Part shown: in pieces, positions 21,434-30,654 of the stretch
Layout of the letters: every line of letters begins with the position of its first letter
Numbering within the stretch: position 1 is the first letter of the stretch
Program-made: the position numbers and the translations under genes
The notes under the pieces: model-generated
The model's input: the letters and a program-made list of their open reading frames with translations, nothing else
The model's database searches: none
Told to the model about the DNA's origin: nothing
DNA from: a virus
Length of the DNA stretch: 31,882 nucleotides
Virus record (IMG/VR): IMGVR_UViG_3300044991_000084
Location: 1 to 31,882 of that record
Strand: one strand, 5' to 3'

Positions 21434-22426
21434 TTAAGCGGGTAAGTGCTTGTCTGATTTGGTATCGGCGGCAATGTTTTTGGCCTTGCCACGAGCCTTC
21501 TTAATTCTGTCCATCATTGCGTATAGTTTACGCGCACCAGCTTCTGTTGAGCCATTGCCTAATTCAGAGACAATACGTGCTGGGATTACAAATTCGCCGT
21601 CGGCTAACCGAGCAGGTTGGCGTTTACCAATCATAGCTGGGATGCTATCAGACACGCCATCACCGGGGCCTTTAAGTAGTCGACCACCATCTGAGTAGCC
21701 ACCCAAGTTAGCAATACCACCCGCTGCCAAACCTGTAGACTCCACAGGCGCAGCAACAGATTCAGCAGGTGGAGTTACTGGAGCCGCAGGAGTTGTACCC
21801 GCAGGTGTTTGACCGGCTTTGAGATACTGCATTGGGCTGAAGTACGTAACACCGCCAGAACCGGGTCGGCGAGCTACCATGTTTGGCCCCATAGCTGCTT
21901 GGTAGCGAGATTGAACTTGGTCAACAGGCAACTGCATAATGCCAGCCATACGCTCTGGGCTGACTCCAAATTGATTCATACCCCTAGCTACCATTGCATC
22001 GTTAATACCGGGGCGCAGGGCGTAGTCACGGATCTCAGTATCTGATGGTTTGTATGTACTTGGCACTCCAGTAGTTGGCACTGCGTACTGTTGGCGATAC
22101 GCAGTTAAAGTGGGGATACCACCTCTGTAACCACCGGGGCCTTTTTGTACATCAAAAAGTTTGTCTGCCAACTTGCCCATACCAACAGCGCCCAAAGTTT
22201 GGAGCAAGGGCGAATCTTTAAACAGTTTAGCAAGGTCTGAGCCGCTAAATAGACTGCTGTTGCCATACATATTACCGGAGGTGGTGTCACCTGTAGTAGA
22301 TACATTTTGCCATGGCTGAACATCCTCATAACCTTGGGAGGTCATGTAGTCATTAAGCTCTGCCCCAGCAGTGGCATACCCGCTGTCGTCTACGCTCCAG
22401 TCAACTTGTTGATTTTCATCATCCAT
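21434..22426 (-). CDS. Virion-associated protein with GDGxSDSIPA motif
   Basis: The 330-aa protein ends with a domain (about 232-308) containing 'GGYSDGGRLLKGPGDGVSDS', 'IPAMIGKRQPARLADGEFVI' and 'PARIVSELGNGSTEAGARKL'. This is a signature I associate with late-operon virion proteins of many aquatic phages, whose exact role is unsettled. The N-terminal two thirds are Gly/Ser/Pro-rich and probably disordered. AAGGAG lies in the end of the upstream 2,013-aa gene, whose stop is 1 nt from this ATG, so the two are translationally coupled. The gene is followed 9 bp later by the 311-aa gene. Confidence 0.78.
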   Translation of the reverse strand: MDDENQQVDWSVDDSGYATAGAELNDYMTSQGYEDVQPWQNVSTTGDTTSGNMYGNSSLFSGSDLAKLFKDSPLLQTLGAVGMGKLADKLFDVQKGPGGYRGGIPTLTAYRQQYAVPTTGVPSTYKPSDTEIRDYALRPGINDAMVARGMNQFGVSPERMAGIMQLPVDQVQSRYQAAMGPNMVARRPGSGGVTYFSPMQYLKAGQTPAGTTPAAPVTPPAESVAAPVESTGLAAGGIANLGGYSDGGRLLKGPGDGVSDSIPAMIGKRQPARLADGEFVIPARIVSELGNGSTEAGARKLYAMMDRIKKARGKAKNIAADTKSDKHLPA

Positions 22427-22427
22427 A

Positions 22428-25400
22428 TTAAGCTCCTTGCCTTATGATTTCTGCAATTTCTTCAGGAGTCGCAGCGTTGTCGCTTGACCCTTCAATCTTT
22501 TTAAGCAATTCTTCGATGTCATTTTCGTCGGTTTTGCCCTTCTGGGCAAGTGCTTCTTCCTCAATCTTTTCACCTTCAGCACCGGCTTTGGTAACGCTCA
22601 GCGCCTTGTATTCTTCTTGCTCCAACTGGCCTTTCTTGCCAACCTTCTGTTTCTTAGACCCAAATTCTTTGCCGTAGTAGAACACGTTGGCCAATTGAGG
22701 TACGCCAAAAGTACCTGCAAGTGCGGTAGCTTGAGGCCAAGTTAAACCCGTTTGCTTACTTGGAACCTTTGGATTCTTAGGCGGCTTAGGCGGCGGTGAC
22801 TTAGTTGGATCAGCAATAATTTTATCAATAATTGGGTCATCTATCAGGGTAGTAACCTTGTCAATTACGTCATCGTCTAAGTCGTCAATGATGTCGTCAA
22901 CCTCTGCTTTTGTTTTAACTTCGTCCTTAGTTTCAACTTCTGCTTTAGTTTCGGTCTTGGTTTCAGCTTTGGTTTCAGCTTCGGTCTTGGTCTCAGCTTC
23001 GGTCTTGGTCTCAGCTTTGGTTTCAGCTTCGGTCTTGGTCTCAGCTTTGGTTTCAGCTTTAGTATCTGCAACTACATCTGCCTTAGTGTCAGCTTTAGTA
23101 TCTGCAACTACATCTGCCTTAGTGTCAGCTTTAGTATCTGCTTTAGTGTCTGCAACTACATCTGCCTTAGTGTCAGCTTTAGTATCTGCTTTAGTGTCTG
23201 CAACTACATCTGCCTTAGTGTCAGCTTTAGTATCTGCTTTGATGTCTGCAACTACATCTGCCTTAGTATCTGCTTTGGTGTCAGCCTTAGTATCTGCTTT
23301 GGTGTCAGCCTTAGTATCTGCTTTGGTGTCTGTAAGCACATCTGCAACAGTGTTAGCTTTAGTCTCAGTTAACCCCGCAGTTTGTAGCTCAGAAACTACA
23401 TCAGCTTTAGCGCCAACCGTAGCGTCAGCTTTAGTAGCGTTTTCAATTTTAGTTGCTAACGACGTTGCCGTTTCATCTGAAACTTTAAGCCCAAGATCAG
23501 CCATAGTTTGCTGAGCCGTATCAACCGCAGTGGTTGTACCCGTAGTTGTTTTGTTAGACGTAATAGCGTTTAGGTCAGCAACGGTTACGCTCTCGCCCTT
23601 AGCGTTTGTGCCAATGACCGCAGACGTATCAACCTTTACTTCGCCTGAAGTTTTACCTGTTGCCGATTCACCAAGCAGCTCGGCCAGAGTTACGGGTTTA
23701 CCCTCAGAATCTGTAGCTACAACTTGGTCACCGTTAAGTTTTGTAACACCTAAGTTATCAAGTGTCTCTTTGCTACCTAAAATTTGGTCGCCAATGATTT
23801 CATTAGACGCAGTAATGGACTGATCTTCTGTAAGCCCAGCATCTTGTAATTGCGTAATGAGCGTATCAGACGCATTGCTTGGAGAAGTGCTGTTCTTTAA
23901 CGTAGTTGCCGCAGTATCCGCAACAGACTTAACTTGGGTCTCGGACAACCCAGAGTCTTGAAGCGCTGAAACAGTAGAGTCGGCGGCGCTAATAGTCGCC
24001 GTGGTTTTGCCGCCAATAACTGCTTCCCATGCGCTTGTACCGGCAATCTTAGTCCAGTTTAAATCATCGTCGGGTTTGATTATTTTTTGCGTACCGCCTT
24101 CAATAATGCCAGCTTCTACGCCTTCTCCAGTACCTTCTTTAACACCCACTTTAGCGGCAGTTGTGGCTATTTCTTTTGCGCCAACTTTACCTGCGGTATC
24201 TCCAAAAATTTGTTTGGTCAGTGCGTTACCGCCGGGAACTAAATTGAGTGTACCTGTAGTTACTGCACCAAGAGCTAGCGCCTTTTGTGACGCAGTTTGA
24301 GCGTCTTTGTCCGACATGCCAGCGTCTTTTGCGCGTTTGTAAGCATCTTCAGCAGCACCGCCACCTGACTCCATCATGTCTAAAACAACTTCGGTAGAAA
24401 TACCTAAAGCCCTAGCAATTCTTGGCGCTGCGCCAACTAATTTAGCCGCAGTAAGCACGCCCCCAGATGCAAGCAGTTGCGTGCCTTCTTGAAGAATTTC
24501 AGACGCTACGTTATAGGCTACAAACCCGGGGTTACTAACAATTGTTTTACCTACAACAGCCAAAGCTTCCCAGCCATCTTTAGCAGCGGCCATGTTTTTA
24601 TTAAAGTCCGAGCTAGCAGCCTTCATTTCTTCTGGCGTTTTAGCTTTAGAAAAAGCAGCGTAATCACTAACAGCTTGATCTACCGTACCGCCACGTTCTA
24701 AAACGTTAATAGCTTTAAGAGTACCCGTAACAAATGAAGCAATTTGAGATGTTGAGTCTACTGCTAACGCACCAGCATACTCGGCAATCTTGCCGCGCTC
24801 AGACAAATTCATACTGCCACCGGTCACATTGCCGTTTGCGTCGTATTGAACATCATTTACGTAGCTACCACCGTTGTCGGCATTGGAAGTTTTAAGCGCG
24901 GCAATTCGTGCAGCGGTTGCATTAAGTGAAGCGTTACGGGCGGCTGTGTCATTTTGAGCGGCTACTGTTTTACCCGCATCAGTAATTGTGGCTAGGTTAG
25001 ACTGATTAATTGAAGCAATCTTTGCATCAGCTTTTTTCTCTGCTTCGGTGGCCGACTCGGTTGTGTATTTACCTGTTACGCCCGTCGCAGGGTTAGTCCA
25101 TTCAAAAGTTGTATTGGGCCCAAAGGCTAAGCGATTAGCAGCATAAACGTCTTTAAAAGACGCGGCCTTTGTACCAGCGGCTGTGTTTTTATCAATAGCA
25201 CCTTGCAAATCACCGAACTCAGTGTCCTCGGTTAAGCCCGCATTTTGAAGATTTGTTACAACGTCAGTGCTCGCAGTGCCCGCAGCGCCAATTTTGTCAA
25301 CCTCTTTCATGGCGTCAAAATCTGCTTGGGTTTTTGCGTCAACGCCACTTAAAGTCACGCCGTTCCCAGCATCAGACACTACGTTATTAACAACACTTGC

Positions 25401-28400
25401 TAACTGAACGCCATCGGTTGTTGCATTGCCGTCTGTTAATCCAGCGTTAGCCAAAACATTTGTAACGTCGGTGTTCTGCAACGTAGTGTTATCCACTACG
25501 TTAGTTTTAGTATCGCTTGTATTGGTTGTCGTTGTTGATTGATTAGACGCTTGAAAAGCGTTACCAAACGTTATGCCAGCTTGAATAATATTTGTTTCGT
25601 TACCACTCTTAAGCGCGTCAACCAAGTTCTTTGCAGAAGCCGCGACGTACAGGTCTTTACTGCCAGTCAGGTCGCCAAGAGAAACCAAAGCGGCTGAAAG
25701 GTTGTCATCTTTAATTGCAAGTGCTAAGTTTGCGGCTTGAAAAGCTGTTGTGACGCCTGATGGAAGTGTTCCACCAGTTTGACCGTACGCTGACAAACTT
25801 GCGTTAATAACACCAGCAATGTTTTCAGATTGAAGAGCGGCAACCCCAGAAATGGCTGTCTGGGCGAGCTTGACGTTTGATACCGTGTTTTGCAAATCAA
25901 GAATTCGCGAGGTATTGACAATGTCTCCAGCGGCTTCTGCTGTTTTCAGCGTTGACAACTCGGTTCCAGCAAAAGAACCAGCCGCATTTAAGCCACTCAG
26001 CACAGCGCCAAGGTAGTTCTTCTGCTCTATAGCTAACGCCGCATTTGCCATCATTGCAAAGGGCTGGTGCGGCCCCGGGATCATGGCGGCAATCGAGATG
26101 ACCATTGGCCCCATCTCGCTTACAAATCCGTATATTCCTGTTTTTTCTGAAGTTGCCGTGAGGTATGGCGTACCGTCTTCTGTAAACTTTACATTCAACC
26201 AATTCTTTCTACCCTTTAAATGGCCACCGCTTCTTTGATAAGCTAATTGACCTGAGATATCAGTAAGCTCTGCACCAGTGTCTTTGTCAATGACAACGCT
26301 ACCAATTTTATGTTGGTAAGTTCCATCTTTAAGTGTTGCCAACTCCGCCTCAGACAACGGCACAACTGAGACGGTGGAATTCTCTCCACTGCCTTCGAAG
26401 ACGTGCTTAAAGTATTTTTTTGTAACTTTAGAAGGGTCAACTTTTTCATACGACGTGGGGTTGCCTTCCGCGTCCGTTATTGGCACAAGGTATTCATTGC
26501 CCTGCTTAATAACTGGTTTACCATCAGCCATGAAAAATTGTTCAAATGCCGATGTTGTTGTAAACTTGTCTTTCTGACCAAGGTCACCAATAGTGTCTAA
26601 ACCTTTTTTGACAAGTAGCGCGGCGGAGTTCTCCAAGTCGCCAAACACACCTTGGAAATACTGACCGCCTAGTGCGTTCCTCTGAGCGTTTAGTTGCTGA
26701 AATAAATTTTCTGACTGGATAGCGTCAGATCCATACGCACTCCACTTTGTTTCAAGTTCTGCAATCTTGTTCTCGTATCCAGTCAAAGCACTGCCATACA
26801 ACTTGTCAATGGCTGAATTTGCCTTTGAGCTAATTACGAAGTCTTTAAGTTGCTGAGTGGTTGAGTCCGTGTTGTTAGCAATTTTTGAAAAGTCTGTCTC
26901 AAAGTTTCTGACGGGGTTCAGGCTGTTCTGAATAACCTTAACATCAACGCCAGTAGCTTTTGCAATGTCATCATCAGTAAAGCCAAACTGTTTCTCTAAA
27001 GCGTAACTAGCAATTACCCTGTCAGCATCTGTTAAAACGTTCGGGCCTGTGAGGGTATCGTTGATGATTTTGTTGCGGTTGGTGTCGTAGCTTGTTAAAA
27101 GAGTATCAAACAGAGACTTGTCTTTACCCGTCAGGTCGGCAAGTTGTTGTGAGTTATACCCAAGATCACGAGCTAATTTGGAAACTTTTTGCGACTCTTC
27201 AAACGTTGCGGAGTTGTCTGCAATAATGTCGTTAATGCTTGTGGTTGTAGTAGTTTTAAGTTGATCTTTGTACTGGTTATATAAAGCTTCACCAAGAGTT
27301 GCTTTTAAACCAGCATCGCTAATGCCAAGATCTTTGGCGTATTTAAAACCAGCTAACGAATTAACACCACCCGCGCCAAATGCACCAGACAACTCTGCGG
27401 CGGCGGCAGTACGGAACTTCTCCCGCTCAGAGGCGTCAATCTCGTTACCAAAACGGTCTCTCCAGTATTTCTTTCCCTCTTCCTCTGCAATTCTTCCCGG
27501 CCCCATAAATTCGCTGTACAAATCTTGAATTCGGCTATCCAGTTCTGCTTGCGCCGCAGTTTCAAATATTGCGCGATCTTCTGGGCTAATCTCAGAACCA
27601 ACCGCTTTAAACCAGTCTGCTAAACCTTTAGCATCAGGTTTACGTCCCAGCACGTCTTCGTACAGACTAACAATACCTGAAACCGCAGCAGGTTTGGTAT
27701 CTGTTAGATAGTCCGTGACATAAGTACTGTATTTATCTTCAGGATTGCTTGATAGGTAGTCAACAACAGCGGCTTGAAATGTATTGTTTAAATCCTCTGG
27801 TTTGATTTGCCCAGTTTCCAAAGCCGCAGTCCATGCGTCAAGACTTTCTTTATCAACGTTGGATGCTTCAGTACCGACCCCTGTACGCCCAATAGAAGCG
27901 TAGCGATCCAACACCATTTGTCTATAGTTAGGTTGTACTTGTGTGTCTACAGTAGCCACAAGATTGGGGGCTAGTACCGCTTGTTCTTCTACAGACCGGT
28001 TGGCAAGTTCTGATTGGGCGGCTTGCAAGAAGTCAGCTTTTTCCGACTCATCTACAGTAGGCCCAAATGCGTTTTCCCAGAATGCCTTACCACCTGCATC
28101 TGATGGACGACCAAGAATGGTTGTATACAAATCCTCAACCGTCATATCAGACTCAGGAATAGACGCAATGTAGTCGTCTACTATGTCAGTAGTTTTTGCG
28201 GTGGGAGTTTCAACAGCGGCGGCGCTTGTATCAGCAGGGGTGGTTACAGCGGCAGGGGTGGTTACAGCGGCGGGAGTTTCAACAGCGGCGGGAGTTTGAA
28301 CAGCGGCAGGAGTAGTGGCTGGTCGATACGGGGCTAAAGTAGACGCAATTGCAGCATCATCTAAACCCATACCCCTTAATGTTGTCAGCAAGTCATTGGT

Positions 28401-28469
28401 AGCATCCCGCCCACCAAAAACGTCATACACGTCTTCATAAGCATTAGAAAAATTTGTTGGTAATGCCAT
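22428..28469 (-). CDS. Giant virion protein: DUF4214-like units and KADT repeats
   Basis: The 2,013-aa protein begins 'MALPTNFSNAYEDVYDVFGG', has an Ala-Ala-Val-Thr-Pro repeat (about 51-76), then three DUF4214-like units near 109-155 ('VEDLYTTILGRPSDAGGKAF'), 265-311 ('LYEDVLGRKPDAKGLADWF') and 312-360 ('IQDLYSEFMGP...YWRDRFG'), with a weaker one around 185-240. A hydrophobic stretch lies near 790-815. A Thr-Lys-Ala-Asp/Glu repeat fills about 1713-1850, and the acidic C-terminus follows a basic Pro/Lys segment. DUF4214 occurs in bacterial surface and secreted proteins, but its role is unclear. In this late operon a virion or ejection role is likely. No catalytic motif is seen. The ribosome binding site is weak. 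Confidence 0.8.
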   Translation of the reverse strand: MALPTNFSNAYEDVYDVFGGRDATNDLLTTLRGMGLDDAAIASTLAPYRPATTPAAVQTPAAVETPAAVTTPAAVTTPADTSAAAVETPTAKTTDIVDDYIASIPESDMTVEDLYTTILGRPSDAGGKAFWENAFGPTVDESEKADFLQAAQSELANRSVEEQAVLAPNLVATVDTQVQPNYRQMVLDRYASIGRTGVGTEASNVDKESLDAWTAALETGQIKPEDLNNTFQAAVVDYLSSNPEDKYSTYVTDYLTDTKPAAVSGIVSLYEDVLGRKPDAKGLADWFKAVGSEISPEDRAIFETAAQAELDSRIQDLYSEFMGPGRIAEEEGKKYWRDRFGNEIDASEREKFRTAAAAELSGAFGAGGVNSLAGFKYAKDLGISDAGLKATLGEALYNQYKDQLKTTTTTSINDIIADNSATFEESQKVSKLARDLGYNSQQLADLTGKDKSLFDTLLTSYDTNRNKIINDTLTGPNVLTDADRVIASYALEKQFGFTDDDIAKATGVDVKVIQNSLNPVRNFETDFSKIANNTDSTTQQLKDFVISSKANSAIDKLYGSALTGYENKIAELETKWSAYGSDAIQSENLFQQLNAQRNALGGQYFQGVFGDLENSAALLVKKGLDTIGDLGQKDKFTTTSAFEQFFMADGKPVIKQGNEYLVPITDAEGNPTSYEKVDPSKVTKKYFKHVFEGSGENSTVSVVPLSEAELATLKDGTYQHKIGSVVIDKDTGAELTDISGQLAYQRSGGHLKGRKNWLNVKFTEDGTPYLTATSEKTGIYGFVSEMGPMVISIAAMIPGPHQPFAMMANAALAIEQKNYLGAVLSGLNAAGSFAGTELSTLKTAEAAGDIVNTSRILDLQNTVSNVKLAQTAISGVAALQSENIAGVINASLSAYGQTGGTLPSGVTTAFQAANLALAIKDDNLSAALVSLGDLTGSKDLYVAASAKNLVDALKSGNETNIIQAGITFGNAFQASNQSTTTTNTSDTKTNVVDNTTLQNTDVTNVLANAGLTDGNATTDGVQLASVVNNVVSDAGNGVTLSGVDAKTQADFDAMKEVDKIGAAGTASTDVVTNLQNAGLTEDTEFGDLQGAIDKNTAAGTKAASFKDVYAANRLAFGPNTTFEWTNPATGVTGKYTTESATEAEKKADAKIASINQSNLATITDAGKTVAAQNDTAARNASLNATAARIAALKTSNADNGGSYVNDVQYDANGNVTGGSMNLSERGKIAEYAGALAVDSTSQIASFVTGTLKAINVLERGGTVDQAVSDYAAFSKAKTPEEMKAASSDFNKNMAAAKDGWEALAVVGKTIVSNPGFVAYNVASEILQEGTQLLASGGVLTAAKLVGAAPRIARALGISTEVVLDMMESGGGAAEDAYKRAKDAGMSDKDAQTASQKALALGAVTTGTLNLVPGGNALTKQIFGDTAGKVGAKEIATTAAKVGVKEGTGEGVEAGIIEGGTQKIIKPDDDLNWTKIAGTSAWEAVIGGKTTATISAADSTVSALQDSGLSETQVKSVADTAATTLKNSTSPSNASDTLITQLQDAGLTEDQSITASNEIIGDQILGSKETLDNLGVTKLNGDQVVATDSEGKPVTLAELLGESATGKTSGEVKVDTSAVIGTNAKGESVTVADLNAITSNKTTTGTTTAVDTAQQTMADLGLKVSDETATSLATKIENATKADATVGAKADVVSELQTAGLTETKANTVADVLTDTKADTKADTKADTKADTKADTKADVVADIKADTKADTKADVVADTKADTKADTKADVVADTKADTKADTKADVVADTKADTKADVVADTKAETKAETKTEAETKAETKTEAETKTEAETKAETKTETKAEVETKDEVKTKAEVDDIIDDLDDDVIDKVTTLIDDPIIDKIIADPTKSPPPKPPKNPKVPSKQTGLTWPQATALAGTFGVPQLANVFYYGKEFGSKKQKVGKKGQLEQEEYKALSVTKAGAEGEKIEEEALAQKGKTDENDIEELLKKIEGSSDNAATPEEIAEIIRQGA
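22921..23331. repeat. 12-nt/48-nt nested tandem repeat in the 2,013-aa gene
   Basis: A 12-nt unit encoding TKAD (left part: TKAE/TEAE variants) is repeated throughout. From about 23040 to 23330 it is organised in larger 48-nt units encoding VVADTKADTKADTKAD. Copies differ by single synonymous changes. The repeat explains the long Val/Ser/Ala-rich opposite-strand ORF here. Confidence 0.9.
28236..28312. repeat. 18-nt tandem repeat near the 5' end of the 2,013-aa gene
   Basis: Roughly four to five copies of an 18-nt unit (GGGGTGGTTACAGCGGCA and variants, plus-strand reading) encode the AAV-T/E/Q-TP repeat at about residues 53-76. Variants keep the frame. Confidence 0.8.
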
Positions 28470-28471
28470 GA

Positions 28472-28741
28472 TTATGAAGTCTTTATACGAAGCATCTGGC
28501 TGGTATCTTGAACACCGTCTTGTGTGTCTCGATAGACATCACCTAGCCTTAAATTAGCCAGATCAGCGTCTGTGGGTAGGTTGTTTAAATCAAAGTTTAA
28601 ACTGGTTGCACCTATAGGCCCGGGGTTGTCTAACTGGTTAAAGTACAGACGCAAAACGTTTGTAAGTTTATCAAAATACTCACGCTCGTATTCATTACCG
28701 GCTAAAGGTAAGCTTGGCGCTTTAGCATTAAGTTGTGCCAT
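28472..28741 (-). CDS. Small phage structural-module protein, unknown
   Basis: The 89-aa protein reads 'MAQLNAKAPSLPLAGNEYER', 'YFDKLTNVLRLYFNQLDNPG' and ends 'DGVQDTSQMLRIKTS'. A strong GGGAGGCGG lies before the ATG, which directly follows the stop of the 634-aa gene (TAAATG). The next gene starts 2 bp after its end. It appears to be a helical connector-type protein between the neck-like and giant virion proteins, but I recognise no named family. Confidence 0.7.
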   Translation of the reverse strand: MAQLNAKAPSLPLAGNEYEREYFDKLTNVLRLYFNQLDNPGPIGATSLNFDLNNLPTDADLANLRLGDVYRDTQDGVQDTSQMLRIKTS

Positions 28742-30646
28742 TTACCGCCTCCCGTCGGGTCTGATGTCAATTCTAGGAGCGCCCAGTTGCCACTGAGTAT
28801 TGATCTGGTTACTAGCAATCTTAAAGATCATCTGCCGTCCCCGTATTCGGGTATAGATCTGTCCTGTAAATTCTTCCGTAATGACATAGGTACTGCCTTT
28901 AGTAACTAAAGAAGAGGCAGTTTCAGTTACGCCAGAGCCTGAATTACTTAACCCCAACAGGCTGATAGTAACTCGTGGGGTGACAGCGGTTGGACTGTTT
29001 GTAGAATCACCAAACGTCAAGTCTGGAAGAATTCTCCAAACAAAACCAAAGTTATGGCCGTCTTCAATGTCAAACTCAGAAGATGAGATGTAAGCGTCTA
29101 AAGCCGCTTCTGTGCCCGTTGCGTTGTCGTTCAGACCGTTTTCATGCTCTACAAGGTTACCTGTATTATTTGGTTGGTACGTCGCTGCCAATGGGTAGTC
29201 TCTTAGCCCTGAGTCCAGCCAAGCTGTCCTGCCCATAGTGCCGTAGTACCACACACCTTTACCGTCGTTCTCGATGTAGTTATAAATAACATATCGATCA
29301 ATTTCTGTGCTGTTTTTTGAACAGTAAAACCACCAAATCTCATTAAAACCTTCATTTAATCCAGCAAAGACTTGTAAGTTTTGATTTTTGTTAATGTCGT
29401 TAAAAATAAACCTGCGCAGGTCGCAGTTCAATGTCTGTACCCGGCCATCGTATTTATAGAACTTGTCTATGCCCATCCAGTACACAATACCTGAAGCAAG
29501 GACGGCTGCGTTCGGGCCATAGATGGATGTGTTATCACCCAAGAGTTGGGTTTGCCAAACAACTGGCGGGCCGAGATACTGTAATGAATACACCGCAGAG
29601 TCTGTAAAGACAATCTGCTCCTGCCTTGACTGCACCACAGCAATGATCTCAGAGCCATGTGACAGCGTCACACTACCAGCTTGATTGGTAGGAAGTGGAT
29701 TCCAGATAAGTAGGTTTTCTTGATCTGACCAGCGTATTAACATTGGATTTAATACGGAGCTTCCATAATCATCGCAGCCAAAACAAAAAACAAATCTGGA
29801 TGTATCTGAGACTGCAACTAAATTAACAACCGAAGGCACTTCAGCATCTGCACCCATTAGGCTAGACACCAAAACACCTCTGGTGTTTAAACCACCACTA
29901 GCGTCCCAATAATACAAACCACCGCCGCGAGGGTTAAATACTAAATCCTCGCCAAAGTTCTGCTGGCTCCAGATTCGTAAAGCACCAAAGACAGTTGCTA
30001 CGGGAGCGCCATTACCCCATGTACCTAAACCCCATCCGCCAGAACCCCAGCCCTCTAACACTTGTTGCACTTCAGGGCCAACACTAATTTGATAGGTTGC
30101 AACCACAGAAGCGCCACCACCCGCACCCGCAGCATCTGTTGCGTTAGCTGTAGCTGTGGCTACAAAAGTGTATGTATTGGCGGTTAGAACAGTAATCTGA
30201 TACTCAGCGTTTAACACCGTAGCGGTAATATTGCCGCCCAGACTGGTCGCGCCACTGAAGGTTACAAAGTCCCCTGTAACAGCGCCATGCGCTGTGTCTG
30301 TAACGGTAATAACGGCAGAGCCGTTTGTAGCCACAAAAGGGTTGGTGTTAATTGTGCTGGTTGCCCGGATGGGTGTGATGTCATAGTAAGCACCGCCATT
30401 CTCAAGGTAAAACTTGAGGTTTGTGCCAAGACCAATAATATTCTTGCCGTCCAATAAAACCCAGTTCCACAAAGACCGGCAGATACCTAAAAATGTATTG
30501 GTAGAAATACGTACCCAGCCACCAATTACTTCAGGGTTGCCCTGACGGAAACGAACCTTATCGCCCTCATACCAACCACCCTCGGTGGTGTACCGTGTGT
30601 TTTCGCGGTTTACACCCGGGCGGAAAAGTATTTTTTTAAGTGGCAT
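28742..30646 (-). CDS. Neck/stabilisation-type virion protein
   Basis: The 634-aa protein opens 'KKILFRPGVNRENTRYTTEG' and 'GWYEGDKVRFRQGNPEVIGG', typical of proteins seen in podovirus-like phages at the head-tail stage. It also has repeated blade-like strands ('WVLLDGKNIIGLGTNLKFYL', 'IVYWMGIDKFYKYDGRVQTL', 'NEIWWFYCSKNS'), a beta-propeller pattern compatible with P22 gp10-like DNA-stabilisation proteins. Residues 96-188 form an inserted beta-sandwich-like module ('GSAVITVTDTAHGAVTGDFV', 'NAEYQITVLTANTYTFVATA'), followed by the Gly/Trp stretch 'GWGSGGWGLGTWG'. TAGGAC precedes the ATG. The family is assigned by resemblance; a tail-fibre-associated role is an alternative. Confidence 0.72.
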   Translation of the reverse strand: MPLKKILFRPGVNRENTRYTTEGGWYEGDKVRFRQGNPEVIGGWVRISTNTFLGICRSLWNWVLLDGKNIIGLGTNLKFYLENGGAYYDITPIRATSTINTNPFVATNGSAVITVTDTAHGAVTGDFVTFSGATSLGGNITATVLNAEYQITVLTANTYTFVATATANATDAAGAGGGASVVATYQISVGPEVQQVLEGWGSGGWGLGTWGNGAPVATVFGALRIWSQQNFGEDLVFNPRGGGLYYWDASGGLNTRGVLVSSLMGADAEVPSVVNLVAVSDTSRFVFCFGCDDYGSSVLNPMLIRWSDQENLLIWNPLPTNQAGSVTLSHGSEIIAVVQSRQEQIVFTDSAVYSLQYLGPPVVWQTQLLGDNTSIYGPNAAVLASGIVYWMGIDKFYKYDGRVQTLNCDLRRFIFNDINKNQNLQVFAGLNEGFNEIWWFYCSKNSTEIDRYVIYNYIENDGKGVWYYGTMGRTAWLDSGLRDYPLAATYQPNNTGNLVEHENGLNDNATGTEAALDAYISSSEFDIEDGHNFGFVWRILPDLTFGDSTNSPTAVTPRVTISLLGLSNSGSGVTETASSLVTKGSTYVITEEFTGQIYTRIRGRQMIFKIASNQINTQWQLGAPRIDIRPDGRR

Positions 30647-30654
30647 GAGCAGTC

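Noticed and set aside
22921-23331. CRISPR-like array
   Set aside because: The repeated 48-nt units have no unique spacers; they encode a protein repeat in frame with a large gene.
22858-23514. Plus-strand ORF of 218 aa rich in Leu/Val/Ser/Ala
   Set aside because: It is the opposite-strand shadow of the KADT repeat tract of the 2,013-aa gene; its low complexity mirrors the repeat and it has no ribosome binding site or operon context.
25915-25926. TTGACAATGTC match resembling the operator
   Set aside because: It lies inside the late 2,013-aa coding region with no -10 box at the right distance and lacks the second arm (TCTCC instead of AA).
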